From positions 39,802,001-39,866,000 of the forward strand of contig OU612065.1 in NCBI GenBank assembly GCA_914767715.1: a DNA stretch of 64,000 bases, given 5' to 3'. The position numbers were made by a program, and so were the translations under genes. Of this stretch, positions 51,101 through 58,997 are shown in pieces (position 1 is the first letter of the stretch; each line of letters begins with the position of its first letter). This stretch comes from Membranipora membranacea (taxonomy: Eukaryota > Bryozoa > Gymnolaemata > Cheilostomatida > Membraniporidae). Under the pieces are notes generated by a model. That model was not told the DNA's origin. It was given only the letters and a program-made list of their open reading frames with translations, and ran no database searches.

Positions 51101-54100
51101 AAAACACGCGTTTAGTGGAGCATTTGGAGTATGTACGTACATATTTAGCTACGGCCAATAGTGGCATTAGAACACTCATTATATCTATAGAAGGCTCCGG
51201 ACAAGGTTATTGCTTTACCCAGGGTAATATAGAGAAACTGCTTCCTACTTTTCCTATGCCGAATTTTTAATGTGTAATAGGAATGAAAATACTATGATAC
51301 TCATATTCTGAACCAGTGCTACTCTTTTATCGGAAACTCATACAGGATGCCAAGTATCAAGACAGAACGGTTTTTACATCGTTTTATACCTACCAGTATC
51401 AAAGTTTTAACTGATATGATATCATAAACACATTGTAAACTACCTTTGACATATCTAAAACCGCGTGAAGCGTCATTTTATCACTGATGAAAGCACTGAT
51501 GTAAGAATTATTAATGAGAAAAATGAAATCATAATATTTACATACCTGTCAGGCAGGTCACAATCAAACACAACTAGCTTCTTAAGACTCGTGAGTTCTC
51601 CAATCCAGTCTGGTAAGGATATCAGTTTCTCATTCCCATATATATTCACTTCCTCTATACTGGTTAGTGTTCTCATACTGCAACAAGGAGTATAACTAAG
51701 TGAGGTTAAGATGGTTTATGCTCTCTTACACACAAATAAAAGTTTATAAATATATATATGATCCGATGTGCATATTATCTGGTTTCCTACTGCTAAATTT
51801 GTAAGTAATCTCAATTATAAGAAATAACAATTTTGGGAAATTTTTTGAAAAAAAACCAAATATATTTCATATCTAATACATTAAGTTACGAGTTATTTGG
51901 TGTTGACTGCGCTCATTTTTCGTCTATTTTGAGGTGAATATTTCACCATCATCATTTCTGAGTGCAATTGATTATTAAAGGATAATTTTTTTGTAACAGT
52001 TGTTACAGTTTCAAAATGGGGTAAAAGCACACAAAAACATAAATTTATGCTAACGCCCCGTCCCAAATACCAACACAACTGGTAGTTTCCACCAGAAAGT
52101 AAATTTAAGCATAAGACCATCCGCACCCTCGGATTGGCAGGATTAACTCAAGGGGATAGATACTTCTCGAGCAATGAAATCAACACACAACTACACATTA
52201 CTCTACTACCTTGCCTGAGTCATAAGTGAATACCTATGTTTCCAAATGAAGTGGATTCAATCTCTAAAGGTTACCCCAATGCTCCCAAGCGGCCTCACTG
52301 GGTCTTTTAAAAGCAGGCATACAAATTCAAATTATGTTTTACATCAACTCTAGCCTGTATTGACAAGCTTTGTTTGGTAAGGACACTGTCATCTCATTGG
52401 TTTCTGATGAGATATATATATACTATTCATTGGCAACCGAAGTCATCTCATTCGAAATGTTTTGCACACAGTGCCAGACAAAAGAAGAAGAAGAGAAACA
52501 GAAACAGAAAGGAAATAATATCATCAATGATGTTGGTCAAGTCGATAATATATGGTTGAATAGTAAAGTTTTGAATGAACTGAACTTCTCTTTAGATCTC
52601 TAATGTAACGGTAAAGAGATGATGTTTGCGTTGATCGGAGTCAGTGCAAGGAGTTTAGGATATTTGTCTTGATATTGCATTAGCACGCACACTGAAAGAT
52701 TAAATGTTTAATGAAATCGTTGCTCTGGATCATGTCACAGAATGAACGACACAAAGTTAAATGCCAGAGGGAACAAGATGGTAACAATGGAGCAGCCACC
52801 TGATGTCAACAAAACTGTACCAAAAACTGAGGTGTCCAGATTAATCAAGATGATTGATAGTAATGATTGATGATAGTAATGATTGATAGAATGATAGTAT
52901 GATAGAATGATTGATAGTAATGATTGATAGGTAATAGTAATGATTGGTCAATATAGTTGCTTGATTGATAGATCAGGGTAGAGTTATTAGACCGACAAAT
53001 CTAGTGTAAAAGCAAAATCGTTTTAACCTATATTATTACACCGACATTTACTGCCAACAGTCCGTGTTGTTCAATTATGCAGATTAGTTGACAATGTAAA
53101 CGCAGCTTTGGGTTATTGGCCTTACATGGCCCATTGCTGGGACCCCTTGTAGTAGGTTTAGCTGTCTTTCCAACTTGTCAGCATGTCTTTCCATGCTGTC
53201 ACATGTCTTTCCATGAGTCAGTCAGTAAACAAGTACACAGTAGTACACAGTCTTTGTTGGGAATGGTGAGATGGCGCAATCGGTTAGCGCCCTTGCTATT
53301 CACTGCCAGGTGATTAGTGCTGCAGGAGTTGTGGGTTCGAGTCCCACTGGGGGAGCTTTCATTGTTGATTGTTCCAGCCCCCAGCACCCTCGGGTGGATA
53401 CCTCTACTGTGTACTTGTCTACTGACTGACTCATGGAAAGACATGTGACAGCATGGAAAGACAGCTAAACCTACTACAAGGGGTCCCAGCAATGGGCCAT
53501 GTAAGGCCAATAACCCTAACACGTACGCTGTGTTTCGTAGGGTGGCAATGGTGGATTGTAACGGGCTGTGGGATGAGAGAACACAACTCCGAGTAGTGAA
53601 TAGCGGGCTATCTAATTAGCGCAATCGACCCATTCTTTTTTGGGGATGGTGAGATGGCGCAATCGGTTAGCGCGATTCCAATACAGTCTGTTATATAGAT
53701 TTTAATCTACTTACTTCTCTAATTGGTCATGATAAGTTATATCCCTTATCTTCAGCGCTTTTAGATGAGGTGCTATCTGACTGAGTTCTGGTGGTATATC
53801 TCCACTGATTGACATATGAGTCACAGTGAGATCCTGTGTAGCTGATATAAGCTCTTCTAGTGTAAATCTCCTGTACTCTGGTCTATAAGGTAACTTGTCT
53901 ATATCTGGTTCACTGTCATCTCGATACCAGATTCTATAATACTCTGTGAACATCAATATAGAAAAAATAGAGAAGTTCACTGATTATAAGATGTTACATA
54001 TTTTCCCTAAAATTTTAACTTTGATAACTTGCCTGAATCATCATAACGTACCACCTAGTTTGGTTGATGTTAGCACCAAAGAAGTTTCAGCAATCGCATA

Positions 54101-54981
54101 TGAATAGAATATAAACGAAATTGGGGTATATTCACCACACCTAAGCTGACCAGCCAATCATATAGGAAATATTCTGGATATTAAAACTATTGATATGACG
54201 TAATGGTTAGAAACTAGCTCACAAAACTGATAGGGCTACCTTAACTATTTAATTTTTTTGACCCGATATCTTCACATTTGATAAATATCAAAAGCAGCTT
54301 GGTCGTCACTTAATATATTATGTTCTAGAACAAGATTGTAAGTTATGGTGAAAAGTCAGTGGCACAATATGTCTTTTTTCCTTCAATCAACATTAAAACA
54401 GAAGAGAGTTTGTGTCAAATAATATCAGTGTTATCTCATATAGAAACAGGGAAATGGTTGATCGGTTGTGCAATATTCTATCCATAGAAAGTTTACGTGA
54501 TGAGAGGAGTTATTATAGCGGGGAGCCTGAGAGCCTTGACAATATGACACCCGGTGTGGCCTAACACTACCATAAAACATTTGCATGCTTTGGCAATAAC
54601 GAGGGCTGTCTTCCTGTTTGTGAAGAGAGGAAAACAACGAAATGTGACGTCCTATTAGGGAGTATTTCATTTCTTCTTCAGGTTCCGTCCAGGTGCAATT
54701 GAAATTAGTGATATTATGATATATGGAGCAGGCATGATGTTTACTCAGAAATGAAACTTGTTAAGTGTCTTAGCGCTGTGGATAAAAGAGTAAATGGTTG
54801 AATCCACTGAAAAGTATTATAATCTTTATAATTAGGGTCTTTGCATTGTGAATAAACCAAACTTACTCTGCATTTCATGAGCAGGTAGACCCGTTCCTGT
54901 AGCCTGAGCTTCCTCATTGTCTTCTGCCTCTTGTGGGTTAAGTCTTCTTCTCTTAGCAGAGTATTTTGGTGGATGATCCAT
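33107..54981 (-). CDS. LRR-Roc-COR-caspase protein (15 exons)
   Basis: Exons in coding order: 54867-54981, 53715-53943, 51546-51677, 48919-49059, 47355-47495, 45991-46131, 41039-42937, 40832-40909, 40337-40497, 40006-40167, 38581-38821, 35310-35495, 34724-34833, 33881-34121, 33107-33189. All have GT-AG borders and matching phases; about 1353 aa. Order: basic-acidic N-terminus (1-38), a region before the repeats (39-114), LRRs (115 to about 345), Roc GTPase with GQTMAGKT (near 380), DFGGQ (near 432) and THCD (near 503), COR (about 560-930), a Pro/Ser/Thr linker, and a caspase domain (about 1013-1350) with His in TSHGLEG (1101) and Cys in QACAG (1144). Roco proteins are GTP-regulated scaffolds or kinases; caspases are Cys proteases of cell death. 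The fusion suggests a GTP-controlled sensor with its own death protease (inference). Exon 41039-42937 has two one-base frame breaks: real decay or consensus error. Confidence 0.85.
33881..34121 (-). CDS. Caspase-Roco gene exon 14 (end of p10 subunit)
   Basis: Acceptor AATTAACAG, donor CCAG/GTAAAT. Contains VREVVAKAGTKRTEYLL and TRCTFLGNKFYLQP, matching the last helix and the final beta-strand (typically ...SMLTKELYF) of caspase p10. 241 nt, phase 0 to 1. Confidence 0.8.
34724..34833 (-). CDS. Caspase-Roco gene exon 13 (p10 core)
   Basis: Encodes SFRRFAVGSVFIRSLVSTFY and then HHLEELAAI. This corresponds to the caspase p10 segment SWR..GSWFIQSLC..., with the Arg of the substrate pocket in SFRR. 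Too short to be recognised alone; phases match both neighbours. Confidence 0.85.
35127..35279. mobile_element. Foldback/MITE-like element with 24-bp perfect inverted repeats
   Basis: Arms at 35127-35150 and 35256-35279 are exact reverse complements (core TTCGCGCCCTTGGTATC). 105 bp of unrelated sequence lies between. It sits in the intron between exons 12 and 13 of the caspase-Roco gene, 30 bp from exon 12. Confidence 0.8.
35310..35495 (-). CDS. Caspase-Roco gene exon 12 (p20-p10 linker and start of p10)
   Basis: Acceptor TTTCTCACAG, donor ATT/GTAAGT. The acidic linker SCDEDNDEESADHIDESP is followed by STADFIIMQSSFD, equivalent to the ADFLIAYS strand that opens caspase p10. The Asp-rich linker is where caspases are usually cleaved for activation; candidate sites are visible but not provable. 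Confidence 0.85.
35853..35968. repeat. Minisatellite of CGCAACGCTA / CTACAATACACCA type
   Basis: Imperfect short tandem units (TACGCAACGC, CTACAATACACCACA), intronic between exons 11 and 12. Confidence 0.85.
36095..36280. repeat. 77-bp tandem repeat, about 2.4 copies
   Basis: CATAATTTTAGATTTT recurs at 36101, 36178 and (as CATAATTTAAGATTTT) 36255, with CAACCGACAATACTT and TTTACTAGATGAGAT between. AT-rich intronic tandem repeat. Confidence 0.85.
36412..36667 (-). mobile_element. tRNA-derived SINE
   Basis: On the - strand the head GGTGGCGTAGTGGTTAGG (A box) and GCGAGTTCGAATCCCGGAC (B box) spans 36598-36667, followed by a tRNA-unrelated body and a tail of AATAAAG plus ATT repeats around 36412-36445. 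The acceptor stem does not pair, so it is not a tRNA gene. The target-site duplication is not clear. Confidence 0.75.
37518..37563. repeat. Short perfect hairpin
   Basis: TTAGCAAGGAGTAAC-type arms (ATAGCAAGGAGTAACAG and CTGTTACTCCTTGCTA) around a short loop. Intronic; function unknown. Confidence 0.7.
37718..38365. mobile_element. 648-bp non-autonomous DNA transposon with 22-bp perfect terminal inverted repeats
   Basis: Left end 37718-37739 and right end 38344-38365 are exact inverted copies (core CCGTAAGGTCGCGTATTG). The terminal TA on each side can be read as a TA target duplication, which would fit a Tc1/mariner-type MITE. No transposase ORF inside. Located in the intron between exons 11 and 12. 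Confidence 0.8.
38581..38821 (-). CDS. Caspase-Roco gene exon 11 (p20 with catalytic His and Cys)
   Basis: Acceptor TTTGTTTAG, donor GGTA/GTAAGT. Contains HKHLNSFVLVITSHGLEG and then KPKLVIIQACAG. HG and QACxG are the two catalytic signatures of caspases, at about residues 1101 and 1144, and both are intact. This exon is the strongest evidence for a true caspase rather than a metacaspase or CHAT domain. Confidence 0.9.
38843..39020. repeat. (GTGA)n microsatellite
   Basis: About 175 bp of GTGA/GAGT repeats with a few GTGT interruptions, starting 22 bp from exon 11. On the coding strand it is a TCAC repeat just upstream of the splice acceptor. Confidence 0.97.
39021..40005. other. Intron 10 of the caspase-Roco gene: no gene seen
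   Basis: AT-rich sequence with weak internal similarity (two diverged copies of a segment containing GAGAGGACAACTC near 39440 and 39880). Short ORFs look non-coding. Confidence 0.5.
40006..40167 (-). CDS. Caspase-Roco gene exon 10 (start of caspase p20)
   Basis: VYEMSETRGRALILSNSYND, then REGSAQDYKNIKQMLDKFGF. This matches the opening of caspase p20 (Y.M....RG.ALIINN...REGS..D...L...GF), including the Arg of the substrate pocket in TRGRA. 162 nt, phase 0-0. Confidence 0.88.
40337..40497 (-). CDS. Caspase-Roco gene exon 9 (linker)
   Basis: Low-complexity SSPSTPPDVPPPADL followed by TAQMDEIVGMVNSDTALITL. It connects COR to the caspase. I cannot assign a fold; a diverged death-fold adaptor domain is not evident. 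Confidence 0.75.
40832..40909 (-). CDS. Caspase-Roco gene exon 8 (linker)
   Basis: 78-nt exon encoding SSITERGIHTLDEYMSGLEA and EKRQL, probably a helix. Found by splice sites (TTTATTAG, CTAG/GTCAGT) and exact phase agreement with exons 7 and 9. Confidence 0.75.
41039..42937 (-). CDS. Caspase-Roco gene exon 7 (last LRR, Roc GTPase, COR), with two frame breaks
   Basis: Begins with LRR LVNLETLDLRDNPSLLSIP (phase 2 from exon 6). Roc motifs follow: P-loop GQTMAGKTSLV, HDFGGQAIYQFAYQ (G3), and VLTHCDVID (G4, THxD form). COR follows, with ILQYLNEIGRIKWYSNRE, IELLTHLIELLYDH and VLKVFHLICGPV. The tail has CSHC and CVC cysteines. The frame slips between LRR and Roc (about 42720-42745, near a GGG) and again at the AAAA at about 41903-41906. 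Exon length is 1899 nt; neighbour phases require 1901, exactly two bases more, so each break is one missing base. Confidence 0.88.
43590..43930 (-). pseudogene. Degenerate LINE reverse-transcriptase fragment in intron 6
   Basis: On the - strand the sequence reads CYDHVKYLGVLFDNKLRF (near 43800-43855) after an LNEINL-like stretch. The KYLGV..D..L...H pattern is typical of the region after the RT core in CR1/Jockey/RTE LINEs. Stops interrupt it. A partial copy is at 45440-45610. Confidence 0.5.
45243..45371. mobile_element. Foldback hairpin element
   Basis: Arms of about 54 bp (core GCCAATGTCCAGTATCAACC) pair around a 14-bp loop. A one-armed copy is at 51039-51111, and related palindromes with the same core lie near 60030-60230. 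Confidence 0.8.
45656..45880 (+). pseudogene. LINE ORF2 C-terminal fragment (copy 1 of 3)
   Basis: Encodes MPSIKTERFLHSFIPTSIKV, similar to the extreme C-terminus of CR1/RTE-type LINE proteins (...TERYRNSFIPSTIRLWN). Broken by stops. Copies are at about 47120-47340 and 51235-51430, all next to LRR exons on the opposite strand. Confidence 0.45.
45991..46131 (-). CDS. Caspase-Roco gene exon 6 (LRR cassette D)
   Basis: 141 nt, phase 2-2. Encodes two LRRs: LTSIEEVSISWNRNLKSLPD and LTSLKKIDVSRCGLTHLPN. It starts with Val where the other cassettes start with Met. Confidence 0.9.
47100..48215. repeat. Duplicated intron block around LRR exon 5
   Basis: Contains the LINE fragment copy at 47120-47340, the LRR exon, and a downstream segment ending near ACCTTGTCTGTG that is closely repeated in the block around exon 4 (to about 49780). 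Confidence 0.75.
47355..47495 (-). CDS. Caspase-Roco gene exon 5 (LRR cassette C)
   Basis: 141 nt, phase 2-2, encoding LTSIEEVNISLNTELKSLPD and LTSLKKLNVSRCGLTHLPH. Alternates hydrophobic LRR positions with solvent-facing variable residues. Confidence 0.9.
48220..49790. repeat. Duplicated intron block around LRR exon 4
   Basis: Begins with the copy of the 43980-44130 piece (GGGATAAACCTCTGGGATC), then exon 4, then the AT-rich downstream segment shared by all four blocks (TGATCCGATGTGTATATTATC). Confidence 0.75.
48919..49059 (-). CDS. Caspase-Roco gene exon 4 (LRR cassette B)
   Basis: 141 nt, phase 2-2, encoding LTSIEEVNIFWNKNLKSLPD and LTSLKKLDVSQCGLTHLPD. Splice borders identical to the other cassettes (ACTGC acceptor region, ACAG/GTATGT donor). 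Confidence 0.9.
50040..52500. repeat. Duplicated intron block around LRR exon 3
   Basis: Closest relative of the block around exon 6, with the same internal order. The hairpin element here has lost its right arm, and the sequence joins directly to TTTAGTGGAGCATTTGGAG. Confidence 0.8.
51546..51677 (-). CDS. Caspase-Roco gene exon 3 (LRR cassette A)
   Basis: 132 nt, phase 2-2, encoding LTSIEEVNIYGNEKLISLPD and LTSLKKLVVFDCDLPD. Nine bases shorter than the other cassettes, an in-frame loss of three residues in the second LRR. The chain stays open, which argues for selection to keep it coding. Confidence 0.88.
52845..52975. repeat. ATTGATAGTAATG minisatellite
   Basis: Imperfect tandem units of GATTGATAGTAAT / GAATGATAGTAT in intron 2. 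Confidence 0.85.
53110..53517. mobile_element. Foldback element with a tRNA-like sequence in its loop
   Basis: Left arm 53110-53243 and right arm 53404-53517 are near-perfect reverse complements (core GGCCTTACATGGCCCATTGC). The left arm carries a 21-bp extra piece that repeats CATGTCTTTCCA. The loop holds a tRNA-like sequence at 53264-53355. Confidence 0.85.
53264..53355 (+). mobile_element. tRNA-like / SINE head in the foldback loop
   Basis: A box region ATGGCGCAATCGGTTAGCGC and a T arm GTGGGTTCGAGTCCCAC that pairs (GTGGG/CCCAC). The acceptor strands (GGTGAGA and TGGGGGAGC) do not pair and the middle is too long, so it is a tRNA-derived sequence rather than a working tRNA. A second 5' half is at 53643-53674. 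Confidence 0.7.
53643..53674 (+). mobile_element. Truncated tRNA-like head
   Basis: GGGATGGTGAGATGGCGCAA and the following bases repeat the first part of the tRNA-like sequence at 53264, then stop about 40 bp from exon 2. Confidence 0.65.
53715..53943 (-). CDS. Caspase-Roco gene exon 2 (region before the LRRs)
   Basis: Encodes YYRIWYRDDSEPDIDKLPYR, then LEELISATQDLTVTHMSISG and a start-of-LRR segment LKALKIRDITYHDQLE. Splice phases 1 and 2 match exons 1 and 3. Probably a capping segment of the LRR domain. Confidence 0.8.
54867..54981 (-). CDS. Caspase-Roco gene exon 1 (start codon)
   Basis: ATG at 54979-54981, MDHPPKYSAKRRRLNPQEAE, then an acidic stretch; donor CAGA/GTAAGT. An in-frame TAG 33 bases upstream supports this ATG. 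The KRRR run could be a nuclear signal. No CARD or death domain precedes the LRRs. Confidence 0.75.
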
Positions 54982-55075
54982 GATATGGTCAGCTAAGGCT
55001 GATCTGTTGTACTAATTAGACCAAACCAGCATCTTAAAGATTAAGCGAACATTGATATGATTATGCATATTTTCA

Positions 55076-55439
55076 CATTCTGCGCATGCGCAGCTCTGGG
55101 CATGAGCTGATCTCTGCAAAATTGAGCCTCGGAATTCCGAAGCCATCTGATTGGCTACCTGCTCTGGTGACATACTTCCCAAAGCGTGCGGATTTGTTAT
55201 CAATAGTTATCCTCTCTTGTCATAATTAGCTGATTTTGATTGACAGTTCATGCAGGGGATATCCCATTTCCCCTTTCCAAAGTTGCAATCAGAACCCAAA
55301 CTAAACTCATTGTTCTTGCACATGCGCGAATTCAAGTCACGCATGATGCATACTTAGCCTTACGACACCTGCTTTGTGGTAATGATAACCTAGTTTATCA
55401 GTGATCTACATGCCCAGTCAGATCACGAGAGTCAGTATG
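55076..55439. repeat. 364-bp dispersed duplication, copy 1 (just upstream of the caspase-Roco start)
   Basis: Nearly collinear with 58634-58997, equal in length. Contains GCGCATGCGCAG, a CCAAT-type ATTGGCT on the + strand, and CACATGCGCGAATTC. It lies about 95-460 bp upstream of the ATG of the - strand gene, where its promoter is expected. Confidence 0.9.
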
Positions 55440-57596
55440 ATATTTTCATTTATGAATAACTCTGCGACTTTGACTCTTTTGTGTTACAGTGACTAACGAA
55501 GACAAGGGTAACACAAAACCTTGACATACATCTAAATGAACTCAACAAATTCCTAACTAGATTTTTAAATTCTTGCGGACACGGTCATTCCAGACTTACT
55601 AATTTGGGTATGAACTGAGTCTGTGATAAGCGCTGTCTGATAACATCTATTTCCCAGTAGTATTCAATGTTTTTTTTTTCAAGCATATCTATGTTCCCAT
55701 GTTTGCCGGCTATATGGTACACAGGAGAAAAAGTTTCATGTTCATTGGGCTGACATCAACTGCTGTCAATACTAACCGCTCAACTTGATGTTAAGGTGAT
55801 GCCCAATGATATTCTAATCAATATATCAGACAAACTGGTATCAACATGCGATGTCAGAAAAAGATTGAAACTTAAAAGGGAAAATATTCTCTGAGTGGCC
55901 AATGGACACGTTATTTTTGTATGCGTTGTCCTCTCTCCAATTTGTTACCAAAATGATCAAAAGTTCTTGGGCTTGTATGCGCCATAAGAACACTGTCTTG
56001 GCTCACTATCCTTGCTGTTAAAGCATGCTGTGACAGCAAGTTGAGTGAGGCAAGCAACGTAATCTAGTAGGCCTCTAATTTTGATGGCTTGATCCTCTTT
56101 TGTATTTTTATACAAAAGATGGGCAAAGAATTTGTTTGTCTGCTATATGGTCAGCACTTGATCACGGACATTTATGCAATTCAAATATCCACCACAAAAC
56201 TGCTGTATACAACAGACATACATACCGTACAGATAACTGAGATATACTTATGTTATAATGAAGCTGTGATCCTTTTCTCACCACCCCACCCCACCAAAGC
56301 CAAACGATAAGAATTTCAGTAGTCCAATTCACAAATAGTCCTACTTTACAAATATTATTAACACAGTTCTGATGGGTGGATAGTGAGGAATCCATGAAAA
56401 TCAGATTGATGAAATGTATTAAATTTGTGCGCAATCTTATTCTTATTGTGAGAAAGCACTTTGGTCTACTCCCCAGCGGGCAAATAGTTGTCTAAACTGA
56501 GTTGGAAAGAGGTTACCGGGAGGGGCTGAACACTGTTGCCAATTGTATGCCATATGGACCAGTGGAAGAGGTTTGCTAAAAAGGGATTTTTAGCAACCTC
56601 TTCAAGAAGTTAAATAGAGGTTTTATATCCTTCTCAGGGAAGGATATATCAGGGATATTTTTAACTGTGTCTATCCAATTTCGATATTAAGAGCAAGCTC
56701 CTTTATTGACAATTTATGTATCCTTTTCTCGCAACATGTCATGTTTGTGATAGCAAGTAAATCAATAAAAACCTAGAGCATTTCTTATAAACATAAATAA
56801 ATAGTAAAAAGTAAAATAATTTTAGATTTGATCCACATGAACCAATTCATATGGACTAACCAAGGCCGTCACCACAGGTGAAAATGAATCCCCATGAATT
56901 TAAAATATGATGTAAAAATATTGATTTAAAGGCTGACGAATCGAGGCGCCAGGGTAGAAAGGCATAATTAATGTACTGTGATGATATTGAAATCATCACA
57001 TGGATTTATCCGGTTCACCTGCAAAATCACTTTTTTAACATGTCTAAAATTCCAATTTCTATTTAGCCATAATAATCTCTTTCGCAAATCTCTGGGATTG
57101 GCAGTTCAATAAGAGCATAGCTTATCACAAATGAAATCAAATACCCACAACAAATACCACACATTATTCTCATGCAAAAGTTTGATGTTATCTTTATTAT
57201 TCATCTCAGTTGGGGTGTAAAGTGTTGATATTCTATAACGCTTAGAAATCATTGTTTTTTCAAACAATTTTAAAAAGAGTTTCATAAATGAACTTTATTA
57301 TTCTTATCATTGTATTCAAATTAGAGACTAGATTTTTTAAAAGCATTCTCAAATGCAAATTGGAATTTAGAAATGCCTTGAATAGGCAGTGCAGTGAGAG
57401 TATTATTACAGTGAGTGCAGTGAGAGGCATTATTAGTATAGGCAGTGCAGTATTATTTACATAGCTTATCACAACTAGAATCTTATACCGGATCATTCAT
57501 TAATAATATGGCATAAATTATTGCAAGGCAACATTTAGCATTGTTTATATATTATTCATCTCTGCCGACTGAGTTTTTAGCTAACATTCTAAAATC
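55440..57596. other. No gene recognised
   Basis: AT-rich sequence upstream of the caspase-Roco gene. Short ORFs (for example near 56089-56310) lack any recognisable motif or codon pattern. Confidence 0.5.
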
Positions 57597-57804
57597 CCCT
57601 GAGCACAGACAGTGGGTCACTGACAGTTGATTTGATGAGTTGAAGCCTTGTGTGTGTGTGGTTTATGTTTGTTGTGGTGAAGATGGGAAGCTTGCATGAA
57701 CCGGGTTAACCTGGTTCATGCACAGCTTCCCATCTTCAACACAACAAACACAAGGCTGCAACTCATCAAATCAACTGTCAGTGACCTGCTGTCTGTGCCC
57801 TGAG
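57597..57804. mobile_element. Long perfect-type hairpin, about 208 bp
   Basis: Two arms of about 100 bp pair around a centre at GGGTTAACC (57704-57712). Arms share CACTGACAGTTGATTTGATG and GAAGATGGGAAGCTT; the left arm has a TGTGTGTGTG expansion. No coding content; a MITE-like foldback. Confidence 0.85.
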
Positions 57805-58633
57805 TAGCCTGAGTAGCCTGAGTTGACCCCAAAAATCTGTGTAACTCGGGCTAAACCTGAGGGGTTGAGAGCCCTGTCAAAAACAATGGGGAGTAAACTG
57901 TTCTCATGCTGGAGCCATACTAATAGATCGTAAATACATTAATATTTGAGTTTTGGCTATGTGTTGTCAGTCCAGAAAAGGTATTTCTGCAAACGCCAAT
58001 GGCAAGAAAATAGAGTACAAAAGCAGAAGCATCTACAACCAATTATATCTGTTGCTGGGAATGGGGATATCTGGCTCCCTCTGGAATACCTATCAAAGAC
58101 AGGTGATGTCAGATATTGGCTAACAATAAAGCTGCCCATTGGCAACCTCTACAGAAGGTTGCTGGCTAAACCTTGCTGGCTGGATCACTAGGTCTCACTC
58201 ACTGAAACAACAATGTATTGTTACTGAATGGTCTGCAAGACAGCGTTAATCTCAAAATTCTTCACTCAAAGCTTTCACACAACTTTGTCTGATTGCTATC
58301 CCTTTAAATGTCAACCACCCCTCAAGGCTGCCAACAACTGATACATGATAGTATAGAAACTAGGTCAACTCTATTTTCATAAGGCAGTTTCTAAACTAAA
58401 GAGAGACCTATACTGGGTCAAGGATTGATAGGGGGATGGGAAAGTGGTATATATTAAGCTTAAATTCATTTGACTGGATGTAGTTTTCTGCATGAGTGTG
58501 TAAAATACACTCCCCCAACTCACCCCAGTGCCACTCACAATATTGAACCACTTTTATATACTTTTCCTGTGGATTCAAACTCATATCCAAAACAATGGGC
58601 TGAACAAATTTGGAGCTATCTGCTCTCATTTTG
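57805..58633. other. No gene recognised
   Basis: Two open frames of 70-105 codons overlap here on opposite strands, but neither has a recognisable domain or splice context. Confidence 0.45.
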
Positions 58634-58997
58634 CATTCTGCGCATGCTCAGCTCTGGGCATGAGCTGATCTCTGCAAAATTGAGCCTCGGAATTCCGAAG
58701 CCATCTGATTGGCTACCTGCTCTGGTGGCACACTCACAAATGCGTGCGGAATTGTTAGAAAGAGTTATCTTCTATTGTCACTATTAGCTAAACTTGACTG
58801 GCAATTTATGCAGGGGGTGTCCTATCTCCCCAGACCAAAATTGCAATTAGAACCCAGACTAAACTCATTGTTCTTGCACATGCGCAAATTCAAGTCACGC
58901 ATGATACATACTTAGCCTTACGACATTCTCTTTGTGGTAATGATAGCCTAGTTTATCAGTGATCTACATGCCCAGTCAGATCACGAGAGTCAGTATG
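58634..58997. repeat. 364-bp dispersed duplication, copy 2
   Basis: Paralogue of 55076-55439, with a few percent divergence. On the - strand it is followed by sequence that does not continue the similarity to exon 1, so the duplication covers the upstream region but not the coding exon. Confidence 0.9.

Noticed and set aside
53264-53355. Functional tRNA gene
   Set aside because: T arm and A box are good, but the acceptor strands do not pair and the anticodon arm is not convincing.
57946-58191. 81-codon + strand ORF
   Set aside because: No domain, no splice context, overlaps an antisense ORF of similar quality.
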